Positions 33,996 through 46,664 of a stretch of 64,000 bases of DNA are shown in pieces. The stretch covers positions 261,902 to 325,901 of the forward strand of contig VJWN01000024.1 in assembly GCA_007644065.1 (NCBI GenBank), given 5' to 3'. A program made the position numbers and the translations under genes. Numbering within the stretch: position 1 is the first letter of the stretch; each line of letters opens with the position of its first letter. This DNA comes from Margaritispora aquatica. Lineage: Eukaryota; Ascomycota; Leotiomycetes; Helotiales; Discinellaceae. The notes under the pieces are model-generated. The model made no database searches. It saw only the letters and a list, made by a program, of their open reading frames with translations, and was not told where the DNA came from.

Positions 33996-36088
33996 TTTCA
34001 TGTCCCAATCCAATTTTATTACAATTTCATCACTGAAACATTTCGAGAACTGAGGACCCCGATCAGATCACCGCCGCGGCGCCTATCATTCCCGCCAAAA
34101 TAAGTTGATCACCATACAATTCGAATCGTCGTACTTCCATCCAATAGCATGGCTCAATTGGAGAAACACTACCTCACACGCTCACAGATTACTCACCTTA
34201 CTAAAGTGACCACAGCAATTGGAAATTCCCAGTCGATAGTTGAGTCAGTTGCTTTACAGAAAATGACGTCTAGTCAATATGAATTCTATGAATTACGCAT
34301 TTTGCAGATGAGCGCCTGGGAAATGCGGCCTCCTGACATCTAGTGCATCTCCAATGACTCTCATTATTCTCATGCCTACAGCCTTTCACCGAGAAATGGC
34401 CCACTAAGCCTATGCTGCTGCAAAGAAAACATCAAATCAATTCACAATTTAAGGTGTTTCATCCCGAATGAAGCTGAGAAGCACAAAAATGGAGTCATCC
34501 GGCAACTATTCTCGATATAATATTCTTTGCAGATTCTCATACAATGATCACCATACAACACCAGGCTATCAGGCTACAACAATCTTGAAAGTTGAGGCCT
34601 TGGTCTAATGCAGTGGTGAAAGAAGTGCAGAATTCAGTGGGCTTGACCTATGCGACAGAAGCATGATTGGTGTAGATACGGATTGACCTGCACGCTGCAT
34701 CGCGCTTGTCATAATTCGTGATCGCTGGTTCGACCAAGAGAAATCAAAACTAGAAGCAGATAATCTCCGATTGATCGATATCGACTTCTGTCACACCAAC
34801 CATTATTTGTCCGTCCATCCCATATCGTCCCTCTTTGCACTCGATCTTTGGGACGTCAGACAAGATATTATTTGCCCGGCACTTCTGTTCAACGGCTTGG
34901 ACGAGATGACTAGAAGCAGGGGATCACTTCAGGGATGTCTTTCGCTTCCAGCACAGCCCTGACCCTTGATACCGAGTTTGGACGATGATGTCTCGTTCGC
35001 CAAGCACAGTCCAAGATTTTGATTGAGACAAGCGCATGGTAAGTATCCTATTTTCAGCGATTCTGCTGACATCTGTCGTCGTCTGCTCCCCACGACCTCA
35101 CGCCAACCTCCCCCATCAGATCCACAAGTTGTCCACCGAACTCGACATGGGACGGCCAAGCCAGTCACTTCTCTGCCCTCCACCACACACCACGGACACT
35201 AGTCTCTCCTTGGTCTGGGAAAGGTTGACCGCGCTAGATGCCGCCGGGTTGTAGTCGTCAGTCGCGCTTCGTTTCCCGACGCCCGACCTTCTCTTCTTAC
35301 CCTTCTTACCTCATACGTGCAGTATCTCCCCATCGCACCCATATCATCATCCACGGCGAGACCTTCTAGACACATGTTGCAGGCCGATACCCGCAAGGTT
35401 CCATTGCTTGCACCTTGCACAACCCATGCACTGCCAGCGTTCCTTCTTTAGAGTCTCCCGCTTTCACTCTAACCTAAAATGATCCTCTCGATCGTGGCAT
35501 GGAACCAAGTCTCCGGGATGTCGCAAGGTACAGTTACTCGAGGCTGAGGCTATACTCAGCACTGAATCAAGCTATCAGCCTTTTATTCTTCTTCTGCAAG
35601 CCACTAAGTGGCTAGACATTGTGTTTGAACCTTGGTTTTCGGGGTGAAACCCTTACAAGCAGGACTTCGCTATAGGACTAGTGTCTTTGAAGCGTGTCCA
35701 TTTCTTTGTCAATTTCTCCACCCTCGACTCATCTTTCTTCGCTACCTTGTACAACCTGCATATTCTGCATATGGCTCCTTGCAGTACCTCTCAATTCTTT
35801 CACCATACACCTTGGTCACTGTTGCCTACATCCACAGGACTTCTTCTATCTTGATATAAGGCAGTCACATCCTCCAGAACAGATGACTCTTTTGCACCAC
35901 CTATCATCCTGTTGTCTTTTTTCATTTGATCTTGTTCAGGCATCTCTTTGCTCATTAATATTTCATTGCATTTGCCCTCGACCTCAGGCCTTTTCATATC
36001 TACATCCTACATCCCAATTACCCCTCCAACCCGTCAAATTGGAACCCCACCTTAGCAAGACCCAATCCTCCGTCAGAAACTTTCGAAA
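33996..36088. other. Intergenic and long pyrimidine-rich leader
   Basis: The first kilobase shows nothing clear; a 64-codon frame at 34149-34343 has no recognised features. From about 35040 to 36080 the plus strand is rich in C and T, with many short upstream ATGs, which looks like the long 5' leader of the small gene at 36089. Confidence 0.45.
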
Positions 36089-36337
36089 ATGTGTTATCTC
36101 GTGGTTGAAAGATTTAGTGTGTGCAAGTGTATTTATTATACACACGCAGTGGACATGTGCGCGGCATATGGAACACAGGGACATAGGATACAAGAAAGGG
36201 TCATATTAGTTGGCCATGCCTGCGAGAAGCACACAAACTATGATTCGCAAGAGAGTTCATCATATAGAGGGTACTCAGATTCAGGATATGGAACCGCAAG
36301 TCATGGATCTGACTACTCGCGCCGGACACGCAGATGA
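36089..36337 (+). CDS. Small conserved cysteine-rich protein (82 aa)
   Basis: Single exon, 82 aa. The N-terminal 50 residues carry a regular Cys/His pattern: Cys2, Cys12, Cys14 (the CxC in FSVCKCIYY), His19, Cys23, His31, Cys44 and His47, including VGHACEKH, which could bind a metal. The rest is Ser/Tyr/Gly-rich (SSYRGYSDSGYGTASHGSDY) ending in RRTRR. I recall short uncharacterised Pezizomycotina proteins starting MC-x-x-V with the same CxC and VG-x-x-C blocks, so I regard this as a true gene despite its size. No function is known to me. Its start lies behind a pyrimidine-rich leader of about 1 kb, suggesting regulated translation or transcription. Confidence 0.65.
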   Translation: MCYLVVERFSVCKCIYYTHAVDMCAAYGTQGHRIQERVILVGHACEKHTNYDSQESSSYRGYSDSGYGTASHGSDYSRRTRR

Positions 36338-39300
36338 AACATATTGTCTTCGATAACTGGTGTTTCATGGCTCTCGTGTGCTCTCGTCCGCTTTGAGGTT
36401 GACGATTGGAGGATCTACATGTTCTCGTTCCGCAGACAACTCTCGTCCGGACCGCCTTCTCAACTCTCATACCTGCTCGTGGGTCACGATCGATTGCTGC
36501 CGCACTCGGCACCATAGGGTCTTCCGACCTCGACCTCGACCTCCCATGAGCCAACCCTCCACTCCATCCAAATATACATATACATCATATACACATCCCC
36601 TCTCACGAGATACGATCTATGAACGACACGCGGCTATGCCATGAGCTTGACGAAGTTATCGAAGGCGCAAAAGAAGAATGCGAAAGACACACTTGGCCCA
36701 AGCCAAAGGATACACACGAGCGGACGACACCACACACGATCTTCTTTTTGCAATTGCATAGCATAGCGGGGCTTCTTCCGTCTTTCCACCAACACAGCAT
36801 AGCGTCGGCATTGGGATTTGGGTCCATGGTCATTGGGCATGGTGTTTGATTTTCTTCGTGTTCTTCGATTCTTTTTCTGTCTGCGGCAACATTTTTTTTC
36901 CCTGTCCTGTTCTTTCTTTCGTGCACAACTATAGTTGTTTTCTGTTTTGTTTTGCATATGGAATGGATATACCAAGGTGTTTGGGAAGGGGATCTGCTTT
37001 TATTTTGGGATTTTGCTGGCAATGGAAATCGGTCGGGCAGTCAGTCTGGAATTGGCTTGGCTTGGCGTATTGTTTTTCTTGGTCGATCATATGATGTATC
37101 TGAGATTCATTATTTTCCTTACTTGCCTAGAGCAAAACTCTCATTTCTCTTCATTTTCAATTTCCTACCTACCTAACAACTATTATGCGCTTTTCTAGTG
37201 CTCTGCTGATGGAGCTAGCCTCTTTCTAGGTCAGGCACTGATTGTTGCTTGTAACCTTGTTTTGGTCTGATGCGTTTGCAGGAAGATGAGAAATAGATTA
37301 GAGAGAGGGTCTTAGGACTTGGTGGAGGATTCTTAGATCTGATTCTGGCAGATTTCAGGCTGTGCCTGCGGGAAGGAAGGAAGGATTGACGGAAGAAGAG
37401 AAAAGGAGAGATAGCGTTTGGCTTGTACCACCTCAATCATTGCTACCTTATGTTTATTTCATTCTGTTTCATTTGCATCGTCATTATCGTTGTTTTTGTC
37501 ACCCTCGCTGTCATTTTCGTTGATCGAATTGGAAATTGGTGCATGTTGATCATGCATTCGGCACGACCTACTGGTAGGAATGGCATGGACAGATGGCAGC
37601 AGGACTAGCAGCTGCGTTGAGCGTGTGCCTGTACGTTTTCTTACTACTTTCTTTAATCGTCCGGCAGGGACGGGAGGGGAAGAGGCTGCGTCGCTGTTGT
37701 ACGGCGGCAGGTGGCTGGTTTTACTGTCATTAGTGTCAGCCAATGAAAGCGGAAGAGAGGGAAGGGAGGAGAAGGATTCGGGGATTTTCGACATTTCGGT
37801 ATGGAGGAGGGGATAATTACGCATAGCGGGGTATTTGTTGCGAGGCGAGGATACTTTCAATGCGGCTCATGCAGGCATGCGGACAGTCTACTGGATCGTT
37901 GGCCTGGTGCCAAAAAACAACCAGTTTAGGATTTAGATTTAGCTTTGGCTACCTAGTGAGGAATGAGAGCAGGAAGGCATAGATGCAGTACTTCGGATTG
38001 GATCGGTCGGTACCTGGTGTGCCTAATTGATTGATTGATTAACTCGCGGAGGTGCCAAATATAGCATTACACTCCATTCTAGTACTATCTAGTATCAATA
38101 TCGATAACACAATGCCTGGATTCGATCCTTTTATTTGCGTTTATATTATGTACGGTTTTGTGAAGGCGGTGATTATATTCCTAGCTACGTCACGCGAGTC
38201 TGAAAACTTACTCGCTGAATTATAAGTTTATACCTAAAATACCTATAACAATATTATGTTTTTCATGTTTCATTGCCACGTCTCATATCTCACCTATCAA
38301 AACGAGGTTTTTATAGTCTATACCAATATATGGAATTGCCGGTATACTATACGATCACAAGCGAAAACAGCTTGAAGCCGTATCCATAGTATCTGTTATA
38401 TCTACCTCACACGCTCCTTATCTGCTTGGCGCTCCATTCGTCAATACCTTCCTAGGGATAGAATATTCGCATCCCTCGCCTCGGTTGTCGTTCACAAACA
38501 AACAAATACCAGTTCTGCTCTCGTACCGCATCCATCAGAAATGAATGCGACGATTTACTCTAGGTAGGTAGTTCATTTAGTTGGCGTTAGAGTATCTATC
38601 CAAAAATAGATTTCGATCCTGACCCTGAAAAGCATCGATTCGACATCCCTTCCTTAGCTCCCGAAGAAGATCCTAAAATGGGGTCCATCACCTACCTGTT
38701 TGTCTCTCGCCTGTCGTGCCTGTCGTGCTTGTCACTTGTCACACTAGGCAGGAGATGGGTATGGTAGGTGGGTAGGTATGTCTTGGCCTTGAAAAGGGTA
38801 ACTCCTGCATCTACCTACCTACCTTGCCTAGTCACTAGCCACTTCTGTAATGGTTCGTGTGCTCGGAGTGGAGTGTGCACTAGCCACCACCCATTTTGAG
38901 ATGCAGGGACCAGTGGCAGGTGGTGGACTGTGCTTCTTTTCCTGACAGGCATGGGTGTAGGTGGTGATGGCATGGATAGGGGATGCGCCGGGAAGAAACA
39001 AAGAAACAAAGAACAAAACAATTTTTTTTTCTTCTCCTTGTGACAGGCTGGGTCGGCACTGCAAGGAGTGGCTGGTGAGCTTACCTCCGAGGTTGCTTAC
39101 TGACTTGCTTACTTCACGTGGTTGTATGTGGTATGTGGTATGATATCCATGGGTATCATAGTGGCTGGTGCAACAGTAAGTGAGTTGGGTGAGTGAGTGA
39201 GTGGTTGCACGATCGGTAAAGTAGGTCCGTACTGTATGTATGTCAGACCGAGGCTTGAAAGGAAAAAAATTTGCGGCCCCAGTCGTCCATGCTTCAGGCA

Positions 39301-42154
39301 TCAATCGGTGGTGCCATACCTCGGTTATTATGCATCCATCGTGAACGCCGTCGGGCGTGTTCAATTAAGGCAGTCACATTATTTGGTCGATACCTTACCT
39401 TCCCCTACCCTCCACCTTACACCTTAGTTCTTACTCTGCAAAAAGTTTCTTCCTTCAGATCACGAGAAGCGAATCCGAGGTTCTATGTATGCTGTCTGTA
39501 TGCAAGTGTCCCAGTGGAGATGTCGTGGGTTAAGCGAGGCAGACTTGAGCTTGGGTTTGGGAGTGTGGCTTTTTCCGCCTTTGCTTCTTTGCCGAGCTGG
39601 GAGGGAGGTAAGAGCTTCAAACAGCCTGTCCGTGTCTGAGTCTGTGTGTTTGTGGAGTTCTCTGGTGTAGGCGAGGGGTAGGTTAATCGCTGGGTTTCTT
39701 TGCGGCCTTGCTTTTTGGGGGGGAAGATCCGTTGCATATGCATGGTATGTGTAGCTGTTGTTGAGTATTGACTGATTTCTGTGGGTTGGTGTCGATCATG
39801 CTTGGTACGGAGGTATCCGCCGTGTGTGTTTTCCTTTTTGTGTATGTGAGAGGGACGTGGTCTGTTGAGATGCGTTACGGAGGGTAGTGGAGCTACTTGC
39901 CTGCATGCAGTGCCATCCCAGTGGGATACAGGACAGATTGAGCAAGAGGATCAGGCGGAGAAAATTCCATAAGCGAGACTCGGTGGGATGATGCTATTGA
40001 ATCACTTGAACACCTACTCTCTCCTCGAACTTCTCGGGGCCTCAAAGTTGTGGATTTCGGCTGTAGACATTCTGATAGCTCGGTGAGGTATGTAGGAAAT
40101 TGATGGTAGACGAGTGCCTGCCTGCATTGAGTAATGCCTATCCAGTTTTCGTGTGGGCTTGAAGGGCTCGGTGAGAGAGAAGGTGATACAGTGGAGAAAT
40201 GTGGCCTCTTTTTAAATATTATACCAAAGAGATTTAGTTTGTCGCATGGGATCAAGCTTTTTTTTTAAACTGTTATTTCAATTTCAATGAAATTAACCAA
40301 GTGGTGGAATTAATTACAAGTTAACGACGTGGTGGAGACAGGAGGCCTCATCTCCAGCTAAAACATATGTAGCTTCCGGCTACAGACACAATGCGAATCT
40401 ACCCAGTCATTCTGGAGTCTTCCATGTATCTATAAGTCTTCTTGCTTCACCTTTGACAAATGCAAGCAAGCAGCCATCGCCTTTTCCCAATATCCGAGAT
40501 TTGGATGGGTGTGTCTGATTGGGCTTGGCCATAAAAGAATTCAATTTCAGACTTCCAACTTCCGAAAAGCGCCTGATAGATTGCCGCTCAATAATGATTC
40601 ATATAACTTATTTTAAGAGCAAGAGTCATACCCTTGTTTCCTTCCACGACGGCACGATCCTTCTCCGTCTCAATCTCCTTGAGTCAAACCTTCTCGAGTC
40701 ATATCCTTATATGTTTAGCATATTATCATTCCCAAATGGAGCAGTAAGCATCGAGCTAATGAAAGAGAAGTACGTACAGTGTAGGACCTGCCTCGTATAC
40801 AAGCGAATATGATAAAACAGAATGATATCTGCCTTAGCGAGAGTGTAGTAATTCCACATCGTCTTTCTCGCTTCACCCTAGTTCGCTGCCTATCTGATAC
40901 ACCTACCAATGCCCAACAAATGATGTGTAGATAGCTGCGCAAGACTAGACACCCATCATCCAAGGTTCTGATCTAGCGCCAGAGCCATGATATGATGCCT
41001 AGAAAGTTGCAACATCGCTTGCTGGACAAGAGGAACAAAGCCGCACCCATGCATGCTCTAGAGGCCTTCGCTCAACCAGAAGCCTCCCTTCCGCCAGCCA
41101 CCATGCTTGAATAAAGCTGAGACCTACTTTGGGACAAACGATGAATCTAAACTTTCAGTACGAGCTCATTGCACAGCAAGCAAGCGCCCAAGCTGGGGGT
41201 GGCTTGTGGTTTGTGGCTGCATCCTGGGCTTCCTGTCCTGTCCTGTCTGCCTCTACCTCTCCCATCACTTACTTATAACATCAGATATACCACACATTCC
41301 TGTTTACGCGCCTCGTGTTATAATGGTATGATATTGGGGGTGGCTGCTCCAAATACAACGGTGTATTTATCCCTGTTCCTCAAATATCACCCAGTCATCC
41401 ATCGACGGATATAAGCAGCCATATATCAGCCGCAGTCTGGGGTCGCATCCATCACCCCAACCTCACCCACACATCCACACACACTCTGCAGGCTTCATAC
41501 TTCTCATACAGTAACCTGATCGGATGGAAATTGTGGCTGGAATACGATAGCTGAGAGCTGATTGGCATTTCCTTGCTCCATCGCACCTTGAGTGTATGGA
41601 ACATGGAATATGGACATGGACATGGACATGGAAATAGACAAGGACCTTGGCAGGGACAAGGTGATGACATTGCCATTGTAGAGGCTGATGGACAAGCTCC
41701 CGATGATCCATGAACGATATGAGTGAGATTTGTGTGGCTCAGTCACCAGTCACCCTTTTAGCTGTTCAATAGCGAACAATATCGTCCCACCTAACATCCT
41801 ACCCTCAACCAGCCCATCTCCATCTCGCCACGAAGAATAACAGTCTCCTAACCAAACAAGGGCAGATGAACCAAGCCTCCGTAGAACAATATGCGTCTAT
41901 TTCCGTACCTGATCACTTATTCTCAACTTATGACCATTGGCACCACGACGAACTGCTTGATTGAGCCAAGGAAATGAGGAGGCGATCAAGTACCACGGAT
42001 GTAGAGTTCAACTCGCTCAATTTCTAGAATTCCCAGGCAGTCATGCCGCTTGAAACCATGTGAGAAGAAGGGAGATAGAGGAAGCTGGAGACGAATAGTT
42101 TCCTCGGAAATGTAGCTGATAACTTAGTACTTAAAGTCTAACCCCAAACAAGAT
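36338..42154. other. Gene-poor stretch (5.8 kb)
   Basis: No exon I can support. It contains polypyrimidine and poly-T tracts (36890, 39020), an AT-rich block (38030-38400), a TGGACA array (41611-41631) and many repeat-driven frames. The longest, 178 codons at 38828-39364 on the minus strand, is His/Thr/Ser-rich and not protein-like. A 120-codon minus-strand frame at 39893-40255 is less clearly random but has no recognised motif. No transposon ends or repeat-induced mutation pattern seen by eye. Confidence 0.45.
41611..41631. repeat. TGGACA hexanucleotide array
   Basis: Three and a half copies of TGGACA, the reverse complement of the hexamer at 29617-29652. Confidence 0.85.
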
Positions 42155-42535
42155 TCATGCGAAAACTGCAAGTGCACAAAGAACGAAGACAACACCGCGG
42201 CCAGCAGAAATGCCGCCAAGAGAGCCACTCAGCTGATGACATAAACCCCCCAAAAACCATGGAAGGAAGTTAGGAGCGATGATAAGAATATAGAAGGTAT
42301 TGGGATCTGAGAGATTGATGATGGCAGGGGGCTTCGTTTTGGTCTGATGATGGATGACCCATAGCAGTAGAGAAACAAAGACCAGCAACCAAAAGACAGA
42401 GGCACTAATGAAATAAATGGCGAGGTTATCTCATTCCATCCAGGGCATGTGCGCTATTTCTTCAAATGACCAAGAGACATGGAGGCTAGCAATTTCGTCC
42501 CAATTGCGAAACTCTGCTTTAGAGTCAATTGTTAA
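42155..42535 (-). pseudogene. Membrane-protein relic with in-frame stop
   Basis: Between a TAG at 42538-42536 and a stop at 42155, one minus-strand frame stays open for about 126 codons except for a TGA at 42433-42431. The translation looks protein-like on both sides of the TGA: before it NWDEIASLHVSWSFEEIAHM, after it a hydrophobic run containing YFISASVFWLLVFVSLLLW and a second hydrophobic segment at the end (VVFVLCALAVF). There is no start codon after the TGA and no room upstream for a first exon, because the pof3 coding region ends at 42578. I read it as a 5'-truncated decayed gene; a chance open frame is the alternative. Confidence 0.35.
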
Positions 42536-42577
42536 CTATTCCTTAAACTTCGCTCCCATAAAACACCAACATCACCG

Positions 42578-44653
42578 TCAGAAACCCCTCGCAAAAGTAC
42601 TATCCACGTACCTCGTAGTCCTAAAGGCACCATCGGGAAGCCAATGGAAGAACTCGACTTCAGCCCCTTGACTTCTAGCCCATTGCACGGCATCAGCTGC
42701 TAGGTGTTGGCAGTTATTCAGCGTCAATGACGTGACGCCTGAATCGACCAACTGCCTCACAGCCACACCTGTAATCCTGGTTCCTGAAGCATTCAGCTTC
42801 TTGAGACTGGAGAACCGACGAGCAATTTGTAGCAGCCGACGCTCCGAGATATCCACATTCCGTAAAGACAGTTCCTCGACTGTGCTTGAAGCTGGAATCT
42901 CGACTTCAGGTGACATCGCATTCGGGCCATCGTCATCGACTGCCGTATCCGGTAACGACAACCTTTTGAGTGTTTTGGCTGCGATGGACTGAGAGAGGAC
43001 CGATTTGATGATTGCAGGTGAGAGTACAGTGCGATCACATGCGAATGTTTCGAGCAGTGGTAGCGCGGGAATATTTGTGTCTGGCATGCTTTGAGACATG
43101 GGGTTATTACTTATTAGGAGATGTGTCAGGGTGGGAGGGAGTATCGGCCAGTCTTGGATTGCTGTACTGCTTATATCTAAATGCTGGAGTCTGGTCCAGG
43201 CGCTGAAGTCTGGTCGTTGTAAGGGGAATTTCCAGTTGTTCACAATCACGCTTATGGCGTTGGGCGTGGCTCGACAAAGCCCTGTCTGTAGACGATTAGC
43301 AGCCAATTTGACATATATCAAGAGCTTGGATATACAATGTCTAATATGGATTCCTTATCCGAACGTAGGTCTATTGTCCTCAGCGAATTCATTTGTACCC
43401 ATCTGTTTGTAATAGGTTGTAGACGGTTGCCTTTGACGTTCAGGAAAGAGATGTTGACCAGGTGGTGGTGGCATTTCTCCAGGACGGTATAAAGAGTTGA
43501 GATTGTCATGTTCATATTTGACCCGACAACCAATGTCTCTAGGTTCTTAGCATAGGGAAGGGCGGTTACTAGTGTATCGCCGATGAACCCATTGCCTACA
43601 AACTGTATATCCTTCAGGTTTGCGCAGTTTCGCGTCAATATCGTTAATTTTTGCCCCTCGATCCCGGATTTAGCTGAAATGATGGCCTTCTCAACCATCC
43701 AATTAGAGCGTCTGAGGTAGATCTTGAGTGATTTCAACGCAACAGTCCTTTTCACATTTGAAGTATCGAAAGTCCTCCAAAGCTCACGCCCTTCTTTGTC
43801 TTCTAACCACCCCTTCCAACCCTTTGAGACTGCCAGACAGATGCTAAACACTGTTAATTTCCCAAATGCACAAGGACATTATAATTCTCAGCTCACACTA
43901 GATCTCTCACCGTCATGTTTCGCATCACCATCAGAGCCAGCTCAGGGGGGAAACGCTTAAGCGGGTCCCGATTCCTTCCCGGATTCTGAGCTTCTCTCAA
44001 TTGATTGTAGGCCATTTGAAGTTTCTGAATAATCAGTACTGCCTCATAACCATGTCTGCTAGGTACTCACTACTCGATCGTCGTCGGCACCAATCTTGAC
44101 TTTCCTCAAGCCTCTGTCGTAGATTTTGAGTGCTACAACGGGCTCCCCTTTGAGCCGTAAAACTTTTCCGCATCGAAGATAGCCCTGAAGTTCCATAAGC
44201 ATTATTGCACCACAAAGAACCGGCAGGTTAACCTTAGATAGCTTAGGCTTCATATCTATCATTTGTTTGGCATCTCGAAGAGCTGATTGAAGCTGGCCTA
44301 GCTTCTCATATGTGGCGGCTCTATTGTCTAACGCGTTTAAAAGCAGGTGATCCGTACTTATTTCAATGGCCTATAAATATTATCAACTTTAATTCATAAG
44401 AACCTGAACTCCCAAAAACAAGGCCGCACGTGCTCTACCAGAATATTGACCCATGAGACTTCCCAGGTCCAAAAGCGGTCGTTCAAATGGCACTTTCTAT
44501 GCGATGAGAATTTTGAGAAAGGCTAGACACGCCAGAACAAAGAAAGCCTACCTCCGTGAACGCTTTCAGCGCTCCAGCAAAATCTTGCTTTTGATATCGA
44601 CGCCGTCCTTTTTCTAGAGGTCCCATTATCTCTTCTGGTCTTGTTGCCATCAT
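42578..44653 (-). CDS. pof3: F-box/TPR/LRR protein Pof3 (Dia2-like SCF subunit)
   Basis: Six exons: 44653-44552, 44370-44233, 44184-44071, 44024-43897, 43843-43336 and 43285-42578, 565 aa. Order: TPR repeats in residues 15-115 (GALKAFTEAIEISTDHLLLN, KGYLRCGKVLRLKGEPVVAL), F-box around residues 139-185 (RFPPELALMVMRN, DLVICLAVSKGWKGWL), then leucine-rich repeats to the end. This domain order is that of fission yeast Pof3 and budding yeast Dia2, SCF ligase adaptors needed for replisome disassembly and genome stability. Intron 2 (44232-44185, 48 nt) has no stop and is a multiple of three, so a retained copy would add 16 residues inside a TPR. A 58-nt candidate cassette exon (44496-44439) in intron 1 would shift the frame. 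Confidence 0.88.
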
Positions 44654-45126
44654 GAGAAGTAGAATTGATAGGAGTTATGAGGAGTTATGACTGAACAAAG
44701 GTTTGTTCTCTCGTAGCATTGGTAAAGGTACATGGATTAAAGATCATGTTGTTGCGACGCGACGAGTGCTGCCAAGGCCGTCGGAACGTGTCGCAATCAC
44801 ATGACTTCAAATTCCCAGATTGGGGGTGATGGTTTCTTTCTGCTTTGCCATTCATTCCTCTCAATTCAATTTAGGTATAGAGCAGAGCCACCTACCTATA
44901 TTCACACGCTTATCAGAAATATATTATGAAAGAGGAAAGCCTGGGTTGAATGTATCAATGCTATCACCCTGACATGGACAACTATTGGGAATCCGAGAAG
45001 ACTTAGGTCAAGAAATTTACGAAGATATACACAGATTCAAAGTGGAGTGTCTTTGTTAAATAATGTCATTGATAACCCGCTTTTCACCTCGTGTCAAAGC
45101 TCAACAATCGCTACTCGATATGCTAT
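44654..45126. other. Intergenic, tandem minus-strand genes
   Basis: Holds the pof3 promoter and the 3' flank of the dioxygenase gene. Nothing else seen. Confidence 0.45.
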
Positions 45127-46664
45127 TCAATAGTGACACAAGCCACCTGCATTATCATCAACTGTCCAGCTACCAGCCAAACCACAAGACTCCAAGCCAT
45201 CACCTGGGATTTCATCAAGCTTGCCTTGGAAAAAATCACCTTTAGCCTGTCCTTTAGAGCTGTAATCTTTGTTCATCACTCGTCTCGCCCAAGCATCAAT
45301 AGCCGGTTCGCTTGTTTCGTCGCGAGCTTGCTTCAAGAATGGAATTAAGGCCGTGCCACCAGTTCCTTTCAAATTCTTTTTCGCAGACGCGTCGTCATTG
45401 TGTTGACGGGAACTTGTTGCAATGTTCATCTTGCGTCTCTCGTACTCCGGGCTCTTCGAACGTGTCAGTGATCTCGATTCACGAGACTTGACAATGATGT
45501 AGCGAGTGACAATATTGATATGCTTATCTCGGAATGCGCGAAGCATAGCTAGACAGGCATCAAATGCAATCGTAAGTTGGCGATCGTTTTGATGCGATTC
45601 GACATAATCACGAATGTTGGCAACTTTAGTGACATCTTCGAGGAAGCGACAATGAGGTCCAGGCATATACTTTCTCATCTCGAGCAAGAAATTGTTCTTG
45701 GATGGAGATGGAAGTACACCATCAATTGCATTGTCAGAAGTGGGACCTTTCTTTTCCCCAGTTGAACGGTGAACAATTCCAAGAATGATATCGAAGAATT
45801 GAATGATGGAGCTTTGAGCATTGCTTCCACCACTATATTGTCGAAATTCTTCGGTGCCTGTCCCATCCTCGTACAAAACGCCATTAGGTAACCCCGCCTC
45901 GGCCATATTCTTGCTCCCGGCAAGAAACGGGCGAATGCGGTTGTAAAACACTTGCGGATCACAAGCCTCATGCATGCGTTGCAAAAGTGTTCCGAGATCA
46001 TCCAACCTTTCGGCAAATGCTCTCAAACATGCGGTTACCGTAAAACTATCATTGACTCTAGCTGCCTTGATGGCAGTGAGCATCAATGGAAGAATTGGCG
46101 CCCCTCTTGCTTCAATAGCGACAGACACAAGGTAAAACCATGACTCATCAATAGAGCCTGTGAAAGTCGTAAGAGTCGCAAGATTCTCCATATTATCGAT
46201 GGCCTCATCTTCAAACAAGGGCTTGAAGTTCCAGAGACAGACTGCGGCATAAGTAGCAACTGGTGGAACTTCGAGATGTTCAGAGATGTGCAACAGAGGA
46301 ATTGATATTGAAGCTGGCAGATGCTATGATGCAGTGAGCTTAGATGTAAGAGAATTTCACCCAAGAAACTAACCTCTGAGGGACTGTCACCGCCCCAAAT
46401 GTAGCCATGAGCCATGAAGCCCAAGATCGAGTATGCCCTCCGCCATTCCGAGTCGTGTTCCAGACCGGCAGTAGACAGAACAGGTAGATGATCAATGACT
46501 CCGCGCAAACGCTTGCTCAAGATCAAGCTTTGTAGATTTGCCACGATAGCTTCCCACTTATTGTAATAAGGATCAGGAAGTCTGGAGAGAGGTAGCTCGG
46601 CGGGAAGGAATCCATATTCTGGAGAGATTCCATAGTCGCCGAGGATGGGAACAGGAGGAAGCAT
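45127..46664 (-). CDS. BNA2: Indoleamine 2,3-dioxygenase
   Basis: Two exons, 46664-46374 and 46323-45127, 495 aa. It is a heme dioxygenase that opens the indole ring of L-tryptophan to give N-formylkynurenine, the first step of the kynurenine route to NAD. Conserved blocks: GGSNAQSSIIQFFDIILGI, MRKYMPGPHCRFLEDV, and FRDKHINIVTRYI with the proximal heme ligand His365. A polar insertion (SLTRSKSPEYERRKMNIATS) followed by KGTGGTALIPFLKQ is usual for fungal members. A short C-terminal tail follows. The divergent neighbour is vps23. The downstream kynurenine aminotransferase of this pathway is about 40 kb away. Confidence 0.93.

Noticed and set aside
34660..34745. Possible tRNA because of a GGTTCGACC B-box-like motif
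   Set aside because: No matching A-box or cloverleaf arms could be drawn around it.
38828..39364. 178-codon minus-strand frame in the gene-poor stretch
   Set aside because: Rich in His, Thr and Ser with repeats, no domain, no splice logic; looks like chance.
42155..42390. Independent small membrane-protein gene
   Set aside because: No ATG after the TGA and a protein-like reading continues before it; better explained as a relic.
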